Source of the DNA: Jiella mangrovi
Lineage (GTDB): Bacteria; Pseudomonadota; Alphaproteobacteria; Rhizobiales; Rhizobiaceae
Direction of reading: 5' to 3'
DNA length: 64,000 nt
Assembly: GCF_017815135.1 (NCBI RefSeq)
Contig: NZ_JAGJCF010000001.1
Location: 372,001-436,000 of the forward strand
In this document: piece by piece, positions 8,495-17,475 of the stretch
Numbering within the stretch: the stretch's first letter is position 1
Layout of the letters: each line of letters begins with the position of its first letter
The notes under the pieces: model-generated
Database searches by the model: none
Told to the model about the DNA's origin: nothing
Seen by the model: only the letters and a program-made list of their open reading frames with translations
Made by a program: the position numbers and the translations under genes

Positions 8495-9453
8495 ATCCGC
8501 GCCTACTGAAACTTGCGCTTCGGGCGAAGCGCGCCGGCGACTTCGTCACGGCGAAAGCGCTCTTCGGCCTCTTGCGAGTGCTGCGGCTGCTGCCCGCCGA
8601 TACGGGGCTGGCGATCGCCGATCGGGCGGCGCGGCTGCTGGGACCGCTCTCCTTTCGCCACGGACTGGCCAAGGAGAATCTCAGAAGGGCTTTCCCCGAG
8701 AAGGACGAAGCCTGGGTCGAGGCGACGGCGCGGGCAAATTGGGGCCAGATGGGCCGCATCGCCGCCGAATTCGTCTATCTCGACGATCTCTTCGATTTCG
8801 ATCCCGAAAAGCCCGGCGAGGGCCGCATCGAGGTCGTCGGTATCGAGACCTTCGTCGAACTGCGCGAGCGAAAAGGCCCGTTCATCTTCTTCACCGGGCA
8901 TCTGGGCTGTTTCGAGCTTCTGCCGATCGGCGCGGCCGCCTTCGGCCTCGAATTCACCGCCCTCTTCCGCCAGCCCAACAACCAGTATGTCGCCAAGCGT
9001 GTCCAGGCCGCTCGCCGCACTGCCGGCGGCCATCTGATCCCGTCAAAGGCCGGCGCCGTCTGGTCGCTCGCGGGCATCCTGAAAGGCGGAAGCTCGGTCG
9101 GCGTTCTGGTCGACCAGAAGTTCCGTCGCGGCGTTCGCTCGACCTTCTTCGGCCTTTCGGTGAAGACAAACCCGCTTCTGCCGAAACTTGCCCGGCAGTA
9201 TGACGCGGAGGTCTATCCTGCCCGCTGCATCCGCCTGCCCGGCGGGCGGTACCGGCTCGAACTGCAGCCCCGGTTGGAGCTTCCGCGCGACGAAGCCGGC
9301 GAGGTTGCAATCGAGGCGAGTTGCCAGATGCTCAACGACGTCGTCGAGGGCTGGGTGCGCGAGCACCCCGACCAGTGGATGTGGTTTCACGATCGCTGGC
9401 AGATCATGGGCAGGCGGAAGAAGAAGAAAAAGGCCACGATCGCTCGAAACTGA
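8491..9453 (+). CDS. lpxXL: Lipid A acyltransferase LpxXL (LpxL/HtrB family)
   Basis: Inner-membrane acyltransferase of 320 aa that transfers the AcpXL-bound very long acyl chain to lipid A. The family HX4E catalytic motif is HLGCFE, within FIFFTGHLGCFELLP. Further family landmarks are VDQKFRRGVRSTFFG and the C-terminal HPDQWMWFHDRWQ; the protein ends in a basic tail (RRKKKKK). The ATG overlaps the previous stop by four bases. Its last codons also contain part of a hairpin that looks like the terminator of the convergent L,D-transpeptidase gene. Confidence 0.9.
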   Translation: MNPRLLKLALRAKRAGDFVTAKALFGLLRVLRLLPADTGLAIADRAARLLGPLSFRHGLAKENLRRAFPEKDEAWVEATARANWGQMGRIAAEFVYLDDLFDFDPEKPGEGRIEVVGIETFVELRERKGPFIFFTGHLGCFELLPIGAAAFGLEFTALFRQPNNQYVAKRVQAARRTAGGHLIPSKAGAVWSLAGILKGGSSVGVLVDQKFRRGVRSTFFGLSVKTNPLLPKLARQYDAEVYPARCIRLPGGRYRLELQPRLELPRDEAGEVAIEASCQMLNDVVEGWVREHPDQWMWFHDRWQIMGRRKKKKKATIARN

Positions 9454-9462
9454 CCGTGGCCT
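9425..9462 (-). terminator. Terminator of the L,D-transpeptidase gene, embedded in the lpxXL 3' end
   Basis: Arms AGGCCACG (9431-9438) and CGTGGCCT (9455-9462) form an 8-bp stem; read on the minus strand it is followed by a T-rich run produced by the Lys codons of lpxXL. It fits a terminator for the minus-strand gene that ends at 9507. The same bases encode the last residues of LpxXL. Confidence 0.6.
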
Positions 9463-9506
9463 GTGTGCGATATGGCGACGGGCCGGATGCCCGGCGCCCA
9501 ACCTTG

Positions 9507-9935
9507 TCAGCGCTGTACGACGATGCGCGTGTTCTTCATGCCATGGCGTTTGACCAGCGAATAGAAGGTCCGCGCATTTGCCGGATGCAGGCGGACGCAG
9601 CCATGCGAGGCGGGCCGACCGAGGCGGCTGATCGCGCCCGTGCCATGAATGGCATAGCCGCCGGAATAAAACACCGAGTAAGGCATCGGCGACATGTCGT
9701 ATTTGCGGGAATACCACATGCGGTGCAGCCGCTTGGGGCTCCAGCTGCCGGTCGGCGTGCGGTATCCGCGGCGAGCCGTCGAGACGGGCCAGCGATACAT
9801 CACCTTACCGTTCTTGATGACCGTCAGGGTCTGCGACGAGAGATCGACCTTCGCCACCAGCCGCGCTTGCGCACTCGACACGACGGCAAAACACGCGGCG
9901 ATCACCAATCCCATCGCCAAGACAAATTTTCTCAC
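9507..9935 (-). CDS. L,D-transpeptidase (YkuD domain), secreted
   Basis: Periplasmic cross-linking enzyme of about 142 aa that joins peptidoglycan peptides (3-3 type) or attaches proteins to them. The YkuD catalytic signature HGTGAISRLGRPASHGCVRL is intact, with His and the nucleophile Cys in SHGCVRL. The GTG at 9935 is preferred over the TTG at 9953 because GGCAGGAG lies seven bases before it; it is followed by a signal peptide (FVLAMGLVIAACFAVVSSAQA). The protein is little more than the catalytic domain. It is convergent with lpxXL. Confidence 0.88.
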   Translation of the reverse strand: MRKFVLAMGLVIAACFAVVSSAQARLVAKVDLSSQTLTVIKNGKVMYRWPVSTARRGYRTPTGSWSPKRLHRMWYSRKYDMSPMPYSVFYSGGYAIHGTGAISRLGRPASHGCVRLHPANARTFYSLVKRHGMKNTRIVVQR

Positions 9936-10296
9936 GTCGCCACTCCTGCCCAATCGTTGTCGTTCTTTTGCCCCTAAAAAACCCTAATTTCTCCAAATCG
10001 ATGAATCAATTGCCAATATCGTGATGGCCTGGCGAACCGAACTTATGGTTATTCCATGCGCTGGGCTCAGACTGACGTTGCGGAACTCGGCGGTTTATCT
10101 CGTCGCCGGCAGGGCAGCGATGTCCCGCGCATTGGCGAAATCAAGAAGGTGATGACGGCTGCGTCGTTGAAACACGTTGGCAGGAGAGCTTGGAAACGGT
10201 CGATGCCTGCGCGCGACGCCGCAATGGCGATGTAACGCCTCTCCAGGCCGCAGCGTCGCGGCCGGGCGACATCGCGGTGCCGCCTCCGCAGTCGGC
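9936..10296. other. Intergenic region upstream of the L,D-transpeptidase
   Basis: No gene or RNA is supported. The part next to the L,D-transpeptidase start is AT-rich and probably holds its promoter. The rest lies downstream of the phosphatase-like gene on the same strand and shows nothing distinct. Confidence 0.35.
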
Positions 10297-10842
10297 TCAG
10301 CCGCTCTGGGCTTGCCCGCGATCGATCGCCAGCATGCCGAAGTCGAAGCTGGCATCACTCTCCGTGCTTCGGCGACGCTGTGTCGCCCGCGATGCCACGA
10401 AGCGCGTCGCGCATGCCTCAACGAGAGCGCCATCAAGGCCCAGCGCCTCGTCGAAGAGGCGAACGAGCAAGGGGTTGGGGTCCGGCGCCTGGCGACAGAA
10501 TGGTGAAAGGGCGGCGGTCGCCTCGGACGGATCGACGACAGCCGCCAGGATGCCGAGCCCGACGGCCGGGGCCCTTCGCCCACCCTGGAGACCATGCAGA
10601 CAGAGCTTTGCCGTCTCGGGGAGAGCGGACGCCCAGGAGAGAATTTCCAGGGCCTGGCCGAGCGTCGGAGCGCCAGGCAGGCCGGCATCCTCGACGTCGT
10701 CGAACTCCACTTTCAAATGACAGTCCGGTGCGACGTCCCTCGGGCCGAGATAGGACCGCCCCGGCGTGATGATTGACAGGACGTGGGTGGGAGCGAGATC
10801 GGCATGGAACCGACGCGCTTCCGACTGGCCGCAGATCGACAT
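10297..10842 (-). CDS. Protein tyrosine phosphatase-like protein with altered active-site loop
   Basis: A 181-residue protein resembling the small dual-specificity-phosphatase-like family of alphaproteobacteria: an opening beta segment (LAPTHVLSIITPG), a helix leading to the active-site strand, and the C-terminal pattern PNPLLVRLFDEALGLDGALVEAC. Family members carry H-C-x-A-G-x-S-R-S. Here the loop reads LCLHGLQGGRRAPA, so the Cys (C81) is followed by Arg at C+8 and C+9 instead of C+6, and the preceding His is Leu. An Asp pair (EFDDV) remains where a general acid would be expected. It may be a pseudophosphatase or a decaying gene. The start at 10842 is the ATG that gives the family length. 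Confidence 0.55.
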   Translation of the reverse strand: MSICGQSEARRFHADLAPTHVLSIITPGRSYLGPRDVAPDCHLKVEFDDVEDAGLPGAPTLGQALEILSWASALPETAKLCLHGLQGGRRAPAVGLGILAAVVDPSEATAALSPFCRQAPDPNPLLVRLFDEALGLDGALVEACATRFVASRATQRRRSTESDASFDFGMLAIDRGQAQSG

Positions 10843-11305
10843 TCTGCAGGGCCAGCCCCGAGGATGGCGCCCAGGCTTGGGAAGAGCGTGAAACGTCGTG
10901 AGCAAGAAAACCTCCCGTGCCCTTCGCCAATCAAGGAGCTCGCGAGCCAGTATGCACCGCCTAAGGCGACAGCGCCAAGGCGAAAAAGCCCTGGCGCTCG
11001 GAGCGCTGCAAGTGGGACGCCGCTTGGGTATAGGCTTCTGCCATTCTCGGTGGACTTCGAACGAGCCTTTCGAGGCCAGCGAAATGTCGGCATGAAAAAA
11101 TCGAAAAAAAATTTCGGCCCGTCGGAACCCCGTCGCGGCCGGCGCATTATTCAGGCACCCCCAAGCGATCATCCCCCTCGATCGCGATATGCAAGACGAA
11201 AAAGGGCAGCTCCCCCCTCGCTGCCCTTTTTCGTGTTTGGAAGTTTAGTAACCGCCCGTCGATGCGTGACGGGTCAGGCTTCCTCCCCGCAGCATCAACA
11301 AAGCA
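10843..11305. other. Intergenic region between phosphatase-like gene and hydrolase
   Basis: The phosphatase-like frame continues open upstream to 11172, but that extension shows no protein-like pattern, so I treat it as non-coding. The only clear element is the strong hairpin at 11198-11232. A short A/T run (11092-11113) could belong to a promoter of the phosphatase-like gene. Confidence 0.35.
11198..11232 (-). terminator. Strong bidirectional-type hairpin downstream of the alpha/beta hydrolase
   Basis: Two perfectly complementary 13-base arms (11198-11210 and 11220-11232) with a 9-base loop; each arm contains five A or T at its outer end. It can end transcription in either direction and most likely serves the minus-strand hydrolase gene that stops at 11306. 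Confidence 0.8.
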
Positions 11306-12013
11306 TCAGCGCGCAGCCAGCTCGCTGAAGAACGATCCGACCCGATCGACGATGACGTCCTTGTCGTTGTCCAGCGTCGCGACGTGGTAGGATTCGTTCA
11401 GCCAGAGCAGGCGGATGTCGTCCGACGCGATCGCATTGACGATCTTGAGGGCGTTGGATGCCGGAACGATGTGGTCCTCGCGCCCGTGGATCACCAGGCA
11501 CGGACAGGTGATCCGCCCCATCAGGTCGCTCGTCGCGGCAAACAACGCCACGGCATCCGCCATGCATTTCACCGGAACCTCCTGATAGGCGAGTTCCTCG
11601 ACACCCGGCGCCTTGATGTCGGAGCCGATGCCGGGCAGCCGCTTGGGCCTCGGGTTCAGCATCATGACCTCGGCAAAAGCCTCGGTCAGCTGGCCGGCGG
11701 CGGCGGCGATGGGTGCGATGCCCGCGACGCGGTCACCGAAGCGCGCTCCCAGATTGAGCGTCAGCGTACCGCCCATCGACAGTCCGGTGACGAAAACCTT
11801 GCGCTTTCGCGCCGCGAGCGCCGTCAACGCGGCCTCGGCCTCCCCCAGCCAGTCGAGATAGCCGGTCGTCTCCATGTCGTCCGGCGACGTGCCATGGCCG
11901 GGCAGGCGCGGGCCGACGAGATTTCCGCCATTGTGTCCTGCCACCGCTTGCCAGGCAACTCGCCGGGGCGCTACAGCCGGGTAAAGACGCCTCCCTTCCG
12001 AAAGCTTCCCCAT
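11306..12013 (-). CDS. Alpha/beta hydrolase (carboxylesterase type), N-terminus missing
   Basis: Serine hydrolase resembling Est30-type carboxylesterases. The nucleophile elbow GLSMGG, the acid in HGREDHIVP and the catalytic His in NESYHVATLDND are present. The family N-terminus, with the oxyanion-hole HGFTGSP strand and first helix, is absent: recognisable homology begins at NLVGPRLPGHGTSPDDM. The frame is open upstream, but those residues read as antisense of the DMT transporter. The best start (12013) overlaps that gene's ATG on the other strand. It may therefore be a 5'-truncated pseudogene; the catalytic triad alone would not give a stable fold. Confidence 0.6.
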   Translation of the reverse strand: MGKLSEGRRLYPAVAPRRVAWQAVAGHNGGNLVGPRLPGHGTSPDDMETTGYLDWLGEAEAALTALAARKRKVFVTGLSMGGTLTLNLGARFGDRVAGIAPIAAAAGQLTEAFAEVMMLNPRPKRLPGIGSDIKAPGVEELAYQEVPVKCMADAVALFAATSDLMGRITCPCLVIHGREDHIVPASNALKIVNAIASDDIRLLWLNESYHVATLDNDKDVIVDRVGSFFSELAAR

Positions 12014-12896
12014 GCAAGCCGGCATTCTTCTCGCCTTCGCGGCGTATTTTTCGTTTGCCTGCGGGGATGCGACACTGAAGGCGATCGGCCATCGTCTGCC
12101 GGTCTTCGAGGTCGGCTTCTTCATTTCGCTGGTGGCGCTCTTGCCTGCGCTGTTCACCAAGCGGCCCGAGGACAGCTGGACCAACGTCTTCGTTCCCAAG
12201 CGGCCCGGCCTTCTCGCCGTGCGCATGGCGAGCGGCACCATGGGCGGCATTCTCGGCGTCGTCGCCTTCACCACCCTGCCTCTCGCCGAAGCCTATGCGC
12301 TGATCTTCCTCCTGCCGATCTTCGTGACGGTGTTCTCCTTCGTGGTGCTGAAAGAGGAGATCGGCTGGCGCCGCTGGCTCGCCGTCATCGGTGGCCTCGT
12401 CGGCGTGGTTCTTGTCGTCAGGCCGGGTTTTCGCGAGATCCTGCCGGGCCATTTCGCGGCTGTCGGCGTCGCCATTTGCGGCGCGATCACCGTCATCGTC
12501 CTGCGCGTTCTCGGGCCGAGCGAAAGGCGGGTGACGCTGATCGGCGCGGTTCTGGTGGCGGCGGTCGTCGTCAATGGCGTCCTGATGATTCCGGACTTCC
12601 AGGCACCGTCCGGCGATCTGTGGCCGCTGATCGTCTTCGGCGGCCTCGTCGTCGGCCTCGCCCATCTTCTTCTGGTCTTCGCCACCCGCTTCGCCTCGGC
12701 CGCCCGCGTCGCGCCGACCCAGTACAGCCAGATCATCTGGGCGACGGTGATGGGCGCGATGTTCTTCGAGGAGTTTCCCGATCTCATCGCCATGATCGGC
12801 ATGGCTCTGGTCGGTGTGTCAGGTCTCTTCACCTTCGTGCGGGAGAAGGAAAAGACGGTCTGGCCGCAGAAGACGCCGCTGTTGCGCAATCGGTAA
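12012..12896 (+). CDS. DMT-superfamily transporter (EamA domains)
   Basis: Inner-membrane protein of 294 aa with about ten hydrophobic segments in two EamA halves, the drug/metabolite transporter layout. The halves are about residues 1-140 (FAAYFSFACGDATLKAIG onward) and 145-285; the second ends with the conserved VAPTQYSQIIWATVMGAMFFEE segment. The substrate cannot be inferred. The ATG at 12012 is the first in frame and lies on the opposite strand over the hydrolase start, so no room remains for a separate promoter between the two genes. Confidence 0.87.
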   Translation: MQAGILLAFAAYFSFACGDATLKAIGHRLPVFEVGFFISLVALLPALFTKRPEDSWTNVFVPKRPGLLAVRMASGTMGGILGVVAFTTLPLAEAYALIFLLPIFVTVFSFVVLKEEIGWRRWLAVIGGLVGVVLVVRPGFREILPGHFAAVGVAICGAITVIVLRVLGPSERRVTLIGAVLVAAVVVNGVLMIPDFQAPSGDLWPLIVFGGLVVGLAHLLLVFATRFASAARVAPTQYSQIIWATVMGAMFFEEFPDLIAMIGMALVGVSGLFTFVREKEKTVWPQKTPLLRNR

Positions 12897-12936
12897 AGCG
12901 ATCAGCTCATCTGTCTGCCACGTTGAGGGGCCTCAC

Positions 12937-13596
12937 TCAGTCTCCGAGCGAAATCGCGGCCTTTCGCAGCCATGCGCTGGGTTTCGCGGATTGCAAGCTC
13001 CCGCCCCTTGCGCAGAGAAGTGGTCGGGCCTCCCGCTCCGCAGGCCATTCGACCCTGGCTGCATCGTGAACTGCGAAATCGCAGAACACCGGGCTCGTCT
13101 CGACGAACTCGTCTGGAAATTCTTTGACAACGCTCGTCACGCAGGCCGTTCTCTGCTCGCCTCGGCCGGGGCACAGCAGCCAGACGAAGCTCGCCAGCAC
13201 GATGTCGTTGCGGTAACGGAAAGAGCCGTCGGGGTCGATCACCCGGTCCGCAAGTTCCGGCTCCATCGCCCGCGCAACATAGAATCGCGCAAGGGCCAAG
13301 CGCTGCGCCTCGGCAATCTCGACGGTTTTACTGCTCACGATATTCAAAATGGCCCGGACGGTAGAGCTGGGGCAATTGACGTCCGGCGCGGGCGAGCGCC
13401 CGTTCCGCAGGCCGCTGAAATAATCCAGCCACGGACCGACCTCATCCATGCTTTTCAGGGTAAAGGTCTGCCTTTCACAAAATGCCCTGGCCGCATCAAA
13501 AGGCCTGGGATCGTCGGCGCGAGCCCCGGGCGCGGCAAGTGCCCCCAAAAACAAGGCGCTCGCGGCCAAGAGAACCCGCCTTATCAATCGAGGCAT
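12937..13596 (-). CDS. Hypothetical secreted protein with signal peptide
   Basis: A 219-residue protein with an N-terminal signal peptide (RRVLLAASALFLGALAAPGARA, cleavage near residue 27). The mature part has six or more Cys, which could form disulfides in the periplasm. Recognisable local features are only an aromatic motif (SFRYRNDIVLASFVWLLCPG) and a basic C-terminal tail. I do not recognise a family. It is convergent with the DMT transporter and divergent from pyruvate carboxylase. Confidence 0.6.
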   Translation of the reverse strand: MPRLIRRVLLAASALFLGALAAPGARADDPRPFDAARAFCERQTFTLKSMDEVGPWLDYFSGLRNGRSPAPDVNCPSSTVRAILNIVSSKTVEIAEAQRLALARFYVARAMEPELADRVIDPDGSFRYRNDIVLASFVWLLCPGRGEQRTACVTSVVKEFPDEFVETSPVFCDFAVHDAARVEWPAEREARPLLCARGGSLQSAKPSAWLRKAAISLGD

Positions 13597-13952
13597 ATAT
13601 CACCCTTCCGGTTGGATCGCCGTGCCGTTCCAAGACATCTCGGCACCGGCGCACAAAATCATGCTCACCGCTCCAGCCTGACTTATCATCGCGGCGCAGC
13701 AGGCCGTCACAAGATTACCTAGGGCATTCGTTTCTCGCTGCGCATGGGAGAAAATTTTCTTCCCGTCTTGTCCGATCTTCCCGGCTGCATCGATCGGACC
13801 CGCTCCCTTCTTGCGTGTCAGACGAATGCGCATGGGGAGTTCAGCCCTTCGACTTCGCACTTGCGAAATCGCGCAACGCGCCGCAAACTTGTGCATTGCG
13901 GCCGTCCGTCTATAAGTCGCCGGCCCATTGGAACGTTCGGGAGGTGTTCACC
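13597..13952. other. Divergent promoter region upstream of pyc
   Basis: No gene is supported; one frame is open through it into pyc, but its residues show no conserved pattern. Promoters of pyc and of the secreted-protein gene should lie here. GGGAGGTG precedes the pyc ATG. Confidence 0.35.
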
Positions 13953-16900
13953 ATGGCCATTCGCAAGATTCTCGTCGCCAACCGTTCGGAAATCGCCATC
14001 CGGGTCTTCCGCGCCGCCAACGAGCTCGGTCTTCGCACCGTGGCGATCTGGGCCGAGGAAGACAAGCTGGCGCTCCACCGGTTCAAGGCAGACGAGAGCT
14101 ATCAGGTCGGTCGCGGCGCCCATCTCGACAAGGATCTCGGCCCGATCGAGAGCTATCTCTCGATCGATGAGATCATCCGCGTCGCCAAACTTTCGGGCGC
14201 CGACGCGATCCATCCCGGCTACGGGCTGCTTTCGGAAAGCCCCGAATTCGTCGATGCCTGCCGCGAGGCCGGGATCACCTTCATCGGCCCCTCGGGCGAT
14301 ACCATGCGACGGCTAGGCAACAAGGTCGCGGCGCGCAATCTCGCGGTCGAGGTCGGGGTGCCGGTGGTGCCGGCGACCGAGCCTTTGCCGGAGGACATGG
14401 CGAAGGTCCGCGAGATGGCCGCCAAGGTCGGCTTCCCGGTCATGCTGAAGGCCTCCTGGGGCGGCGGCGGCCGCGGCATGCGTGTCATCCGCGCCGAGAA
14501 GGATCTCGAACGCGAGGTGACCGAAGCCAAACGCGAGGCCAAGGCCGCTTTCGGCAAGGACGAGGTGTATCTGGAAAAGCTCGTCGAGCGAGCCCGCCAT
14601 GTCGAGGTGCAGATCCTCGGCGATACCCATGGCAACGTCGTCGATCTCTTCGAACGCGACTGTTCGATCCAGCGGCGCAATCAGAAGGTCGTGGAGCGCG
14701 CGCCGGCGCCCTATCTCGACCATGAACAGCGGCGCGAACTCGCCGGCTATGCGAGGAAGCTTGCCGACGCCACCGGCTATGTCGGGGCCGGCACGGTCGA
14801 GTTCCTGATGGATGCCGACAGCGGCGCCTTCTACTTCATCGAGGTCAATCCGCGCATTCAGGTCGAGCACACCGTCACCGAGGAGGTGACCGGTATCGAC
14901 ATCGTCAAGGCGCAGATCCACATCCTCGACGGCGCGGCGATCGGAACGCCCGAATCGGGCGTGCCCAGGCAGGAAGACATCAAGCTCAACGGCCATGCCC
15001 TGCAGTGCCGGATCACCACCGAGGATCCCGAGCACAACTTCATCCCGGACTATGGCCGCATCACCGCCTATCGCGGCGCCACCGGCTTCGGCATCCGGCT
15101 CGACGGCGGCACCGCCTATTCCGGCGCGGTGATCACGCGCTTTTACGATCCGCTTCTGGAAAAGGTCACCGCCTGGGCGCCGACGCCGGAAGAGGCGATC
15201 GCCCGCATGGACCGGGCGCTGCGCGAATTCCGCATCCGCGGCGTCGCGACGAACCTGACCTTCCTCGAAGCCATCATCGGCCACGACAAATTCCGCGACA
15301 ACAGCTACACGACGAAGTTCATCGACGAGACGCCGGAGCTCTTCCAGCAGGTCAAGCGGAGAGACCGCGCGACAAAGCTCCTCACCTATCTCGCCGACGT
15401 CACGGTGAACGGCCATCCGGAAACCAAGAACCGGCCGCTGCCGCCGGAGGATCATGCTCCGCCCGTCGCGCCGCTGTTCGATGCGCCGATCGCCGACGGC
15501 ACCCGCCAGAAGCTCGACGAGCTCGGCCCCAAGGGCTTTGCCGAGTGGCTGCGCGACAAGCCGGAGGTGATGATCACCGATACGACGATGCGCGACGGCC
15601 ACCAGTCGCTGCTCGCGACGAGGGCCCGCACCCACGACCTCGTCGCCGTCGCGGAGGCCTATGCACGCGGCCTGCCGCAGCTTCTGTCGCTGGAATGCTG
15701 GGGCGGCGCGACCTTCGACGTGTCGATGCGCTTCCTCACCGAAGATCCGTGGGAGCGCCTCGCGCTGATCCGCGAGAAAGCGCCGAACATCCTTCTCCAG
15801 ATGCTTTTGCGCGGCTCGAACGGCGTCGGCTACACCAACTATCCCGACAATGTCGTCAAATATTTCGTCGCCGAGGCCGCCAAGGGCGGGGTCGATCTCT
15901 TCCGGGTGTTCGACTGCCTGAACTGGGTCGAGAACATGCGCGTCTCGATGGACGCGGTCTGCGAGGCCGGCAAGATCTGCGAGGGGGCGATCTGCTACAC
16001 CGGCGATCTGTTCGACCCCGACCGCTCGAAATACGACCTCAAATACTACGTGGCGCTGGCCAAGGAGATGGAAGCCGCCGGCGCCCACATCCTCGGCGTC
16101 AAGGACATGGCCGGGCTCTTGAAGCCCGCCTCCGCCCGCGTCCTCTTCAAGGCGCTGAAGGAAGAGGTCGGCCTGCCGATCCACTTCCACACCCACGACA
16201 CCTCGGGCATCTCGGCGGCGACGGTGCTGGCTGCCATCGACAGCGGCGTCGATGCGGTCGATGCGGCGATGGACGCCTTTTCCGGCGCCACCTCGCAGCC
16301 CTGCCTCGGTTCGATCGTCGAGGCGCTGAAGGGCTCGGAGCGCCATCCGGGGCTGTCCTCGGAGGCGATCCGGCGGATCTCCTTCTACTGGGAGGCGGTG
16401 CGCAACCAGTATGCCGCCTTCGAGAGCGATCTCAAGGGGCCCGCCTCGGAGGTCTATCTCCACGAAATGCCGGGCGGCCAGTTCACCAATCTGAAGGAAC
16501 AGGCCCGCTCGCTCGGCCTCGAGACGCGCTGGCATCAGGTCGCCCAGACCTATGCCGACGTCAACCAGATGTTCGGCGATATCGTGAAGGTCACGCCCTC
16601 CTCCAAGGTCGTCGGCGACATGGCGCTGATGATGGTCTCCCAGGATCTGACCGTCGCCGACGTGATGGACCCGAAGAAGGACCTCGCCTTCCCCGACAGC
16701 GTCGTCTCCATGCTGCATGGCGATCTCGGCCAGCCGCCGTCGGGCTGGCCCGCCGACATCCAGAAGAAGGTGCTGAAGGGCAAGGAGCCGATCACCGTTC
16801 GCCCCGGCTCCCTGATCGCCGACGCCGATCTCGGCAAGGAGCGCCAGACGATCGAGGAACGGATCGAGCGCGAGGTCACCGACGCCGAATTCGCCTCCTA

Positions 16901-17414
16901 TCTGATGTATCCGAAGGTCTTCACCGACTTTGCTCTGGCCGCCGACCTCTACGGCCCGGTCTCGATGCTGCCGACGCCGAACTACTTCTACGGCATCGCC
17001 CAGGACGACGAGGTGCTGGTCGACATCGAGCGCGGCAAGACGCTCGTCATTCGCTGCCTCGGCTTCGGCGAGACCGACGAAAAGGGCATGCGCACCGTCT
17101 TCTTCGAGCTGAACGGCCAGCCGCGCCGGGTGAAGGTGCCGGACCGGGCGCATGGGGCGGCGGGCGGCGGCGTGAAGCCCAAGGCCGACCCGGCCAATCC
17201 CAATCATCTCGGCGCGCCGATGCCCGGCGTCGTATCGACGCTGGCGGTTTCGGCCGGCCAGGAGGTCAAGGCCGGCGATGTGCTCCTGTCGATCGAGGCG
17301 ATGAAGATGGAAACCGCCATCCACGCCGAGCGGGACGGCAAGATCGAGGCCGTGCACGTGACGGCGGGCGCACAGATCGACGCGAAGGATCTGCTGGTCG
17401 TCTATGCGGGGTGA
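13953..17414 (+). CDS. pyc: Pyruvate carboxylase
   Basis: Biotin-dependent anaplerotic enzyme making oxaloacetate from pyruvate, bicarbonate and ATP; 1153 aa, the normal single-chain length. The order is biotin carboxylase (from KILVANRSEIAIRVFRAA; ATP-grasp glycine loop KASWGGGGRGMRV; EVNPRIQVEHTVTEE), carboxyltransferase (DTTMRDGHQSLLATR; HFHTHDTSG metal-binding His pair), and a C-terminal biotinyl domain with the biotin lysine in EAMKMET (K1118). ATG 13953 follows GGGAGGTG and begins exactly at the conserved N-terminus. Allosteric control by acetyl-CoA is usual for the family but cannot be read here. Confidence 0.97.
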   Translation: MAIRKILVANRSEIAIRVFRAANELGLRTVAIWAEEDKLALHRFKADESYQVGRGAHLDKDLGPIESYLSIDEIIRVAKLSGADAIHPGYGLLSESPEFVDACREAGITFIGPSGDTMRRLGNKVAARNLAVEVGVPVVPATEPLPEDMAKVREMAAKVGFPVMLKASWGGGGRGMRVIRAEKDLEREVTEAKREAKAAFGKDEVYLEKLVERARHVEVQILGDTHGNVVDLFERDCSIQRRNQKVVERAPAPYLDHEQRRELAGYARKLADATGYVGAGTVEFLMDADSGAFYFIEVNPRIQVEHTVTEEVTGIDIVKAQIHILDGAAIGTPESGVPRQEDIKLNGHALQCRITTEDPEHNFIPDYGRITAYRGATGFGIRLDGGTAYSGAVITRFYDPLLEKVTAWAPTPEEAIARMDRALREFRIRGVATNLTFLEAIIGHDKFRDNSYTTKFIDETPELFQQVKRRDRATKLLTYLADVTVNGHPETKNRPLPPEDHAPPVAPLFDAPIADGTRQKLDELGPKGFAEWLRDKPEVMITDTTMRDGHQSLLATRARTHDLVAVAEAYARGLPQLLSLECWGGATFDVSMRFLTEDPWERLALIREKAPNILLQMLLRGSNGVGYTNYPDNVVKYFVAEAAKGGVDLFRVFDCLNWVENMRVSMDAVCEAGKICEGAICYTGDLFDPDRSKYDLKYYVALAKEMEAAGAHILGVKDMAGLLKPASARVLFKALKEEVGLPIHFHTHDTSGISAATVLAAIDSGVDAVDAAMDAFSGATSQPCLGSIVEALKGSERHPGLSSEAIRRISFYWEAVRNQYAAFESDLKGPASEVYLHEMPGGQFTNLKEQARSLGLETRWHQVAQTYADVNQMFGDIVKVTPSSKVVGDMALMMVSQDLTVADVMDPKKDLAFPDSVVSMLHGDLGQPPSGWPADIQKKVLKGKEPITVRPGSLIADADLGKERQTIEERIEREVTDAEFASYLMYPKVFTDFALAADLYGPVSMLPTPNYFYGIAQDDEVLVDIERGKTLVIRCLGFGETDEKGMRTVFFELNGQPRRVKVPDRAHGAAGGGVKPKADPANPNHLGAPMPGVVSTLAVSAGQEVKAGDVLLSIEAMKMETAIHAERDGKIEAVHVTAGAQIDAKDLLVVYAG

Positions 17415-17475
17415 GGTGTCGGTCGCCGATCCGGCGGCTGCCTGCCTCGTGCCAAACAGTGTCGAGGAGGTCGAT

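Noticed and set aside
10095-10688. 197-codon frame on the minus strand overlapping the phosphatase-like gene
   Set aside because: Arg/Ser/Pro-rich frame-shifted reading of the same DNA; the other frame has recognisable family features.
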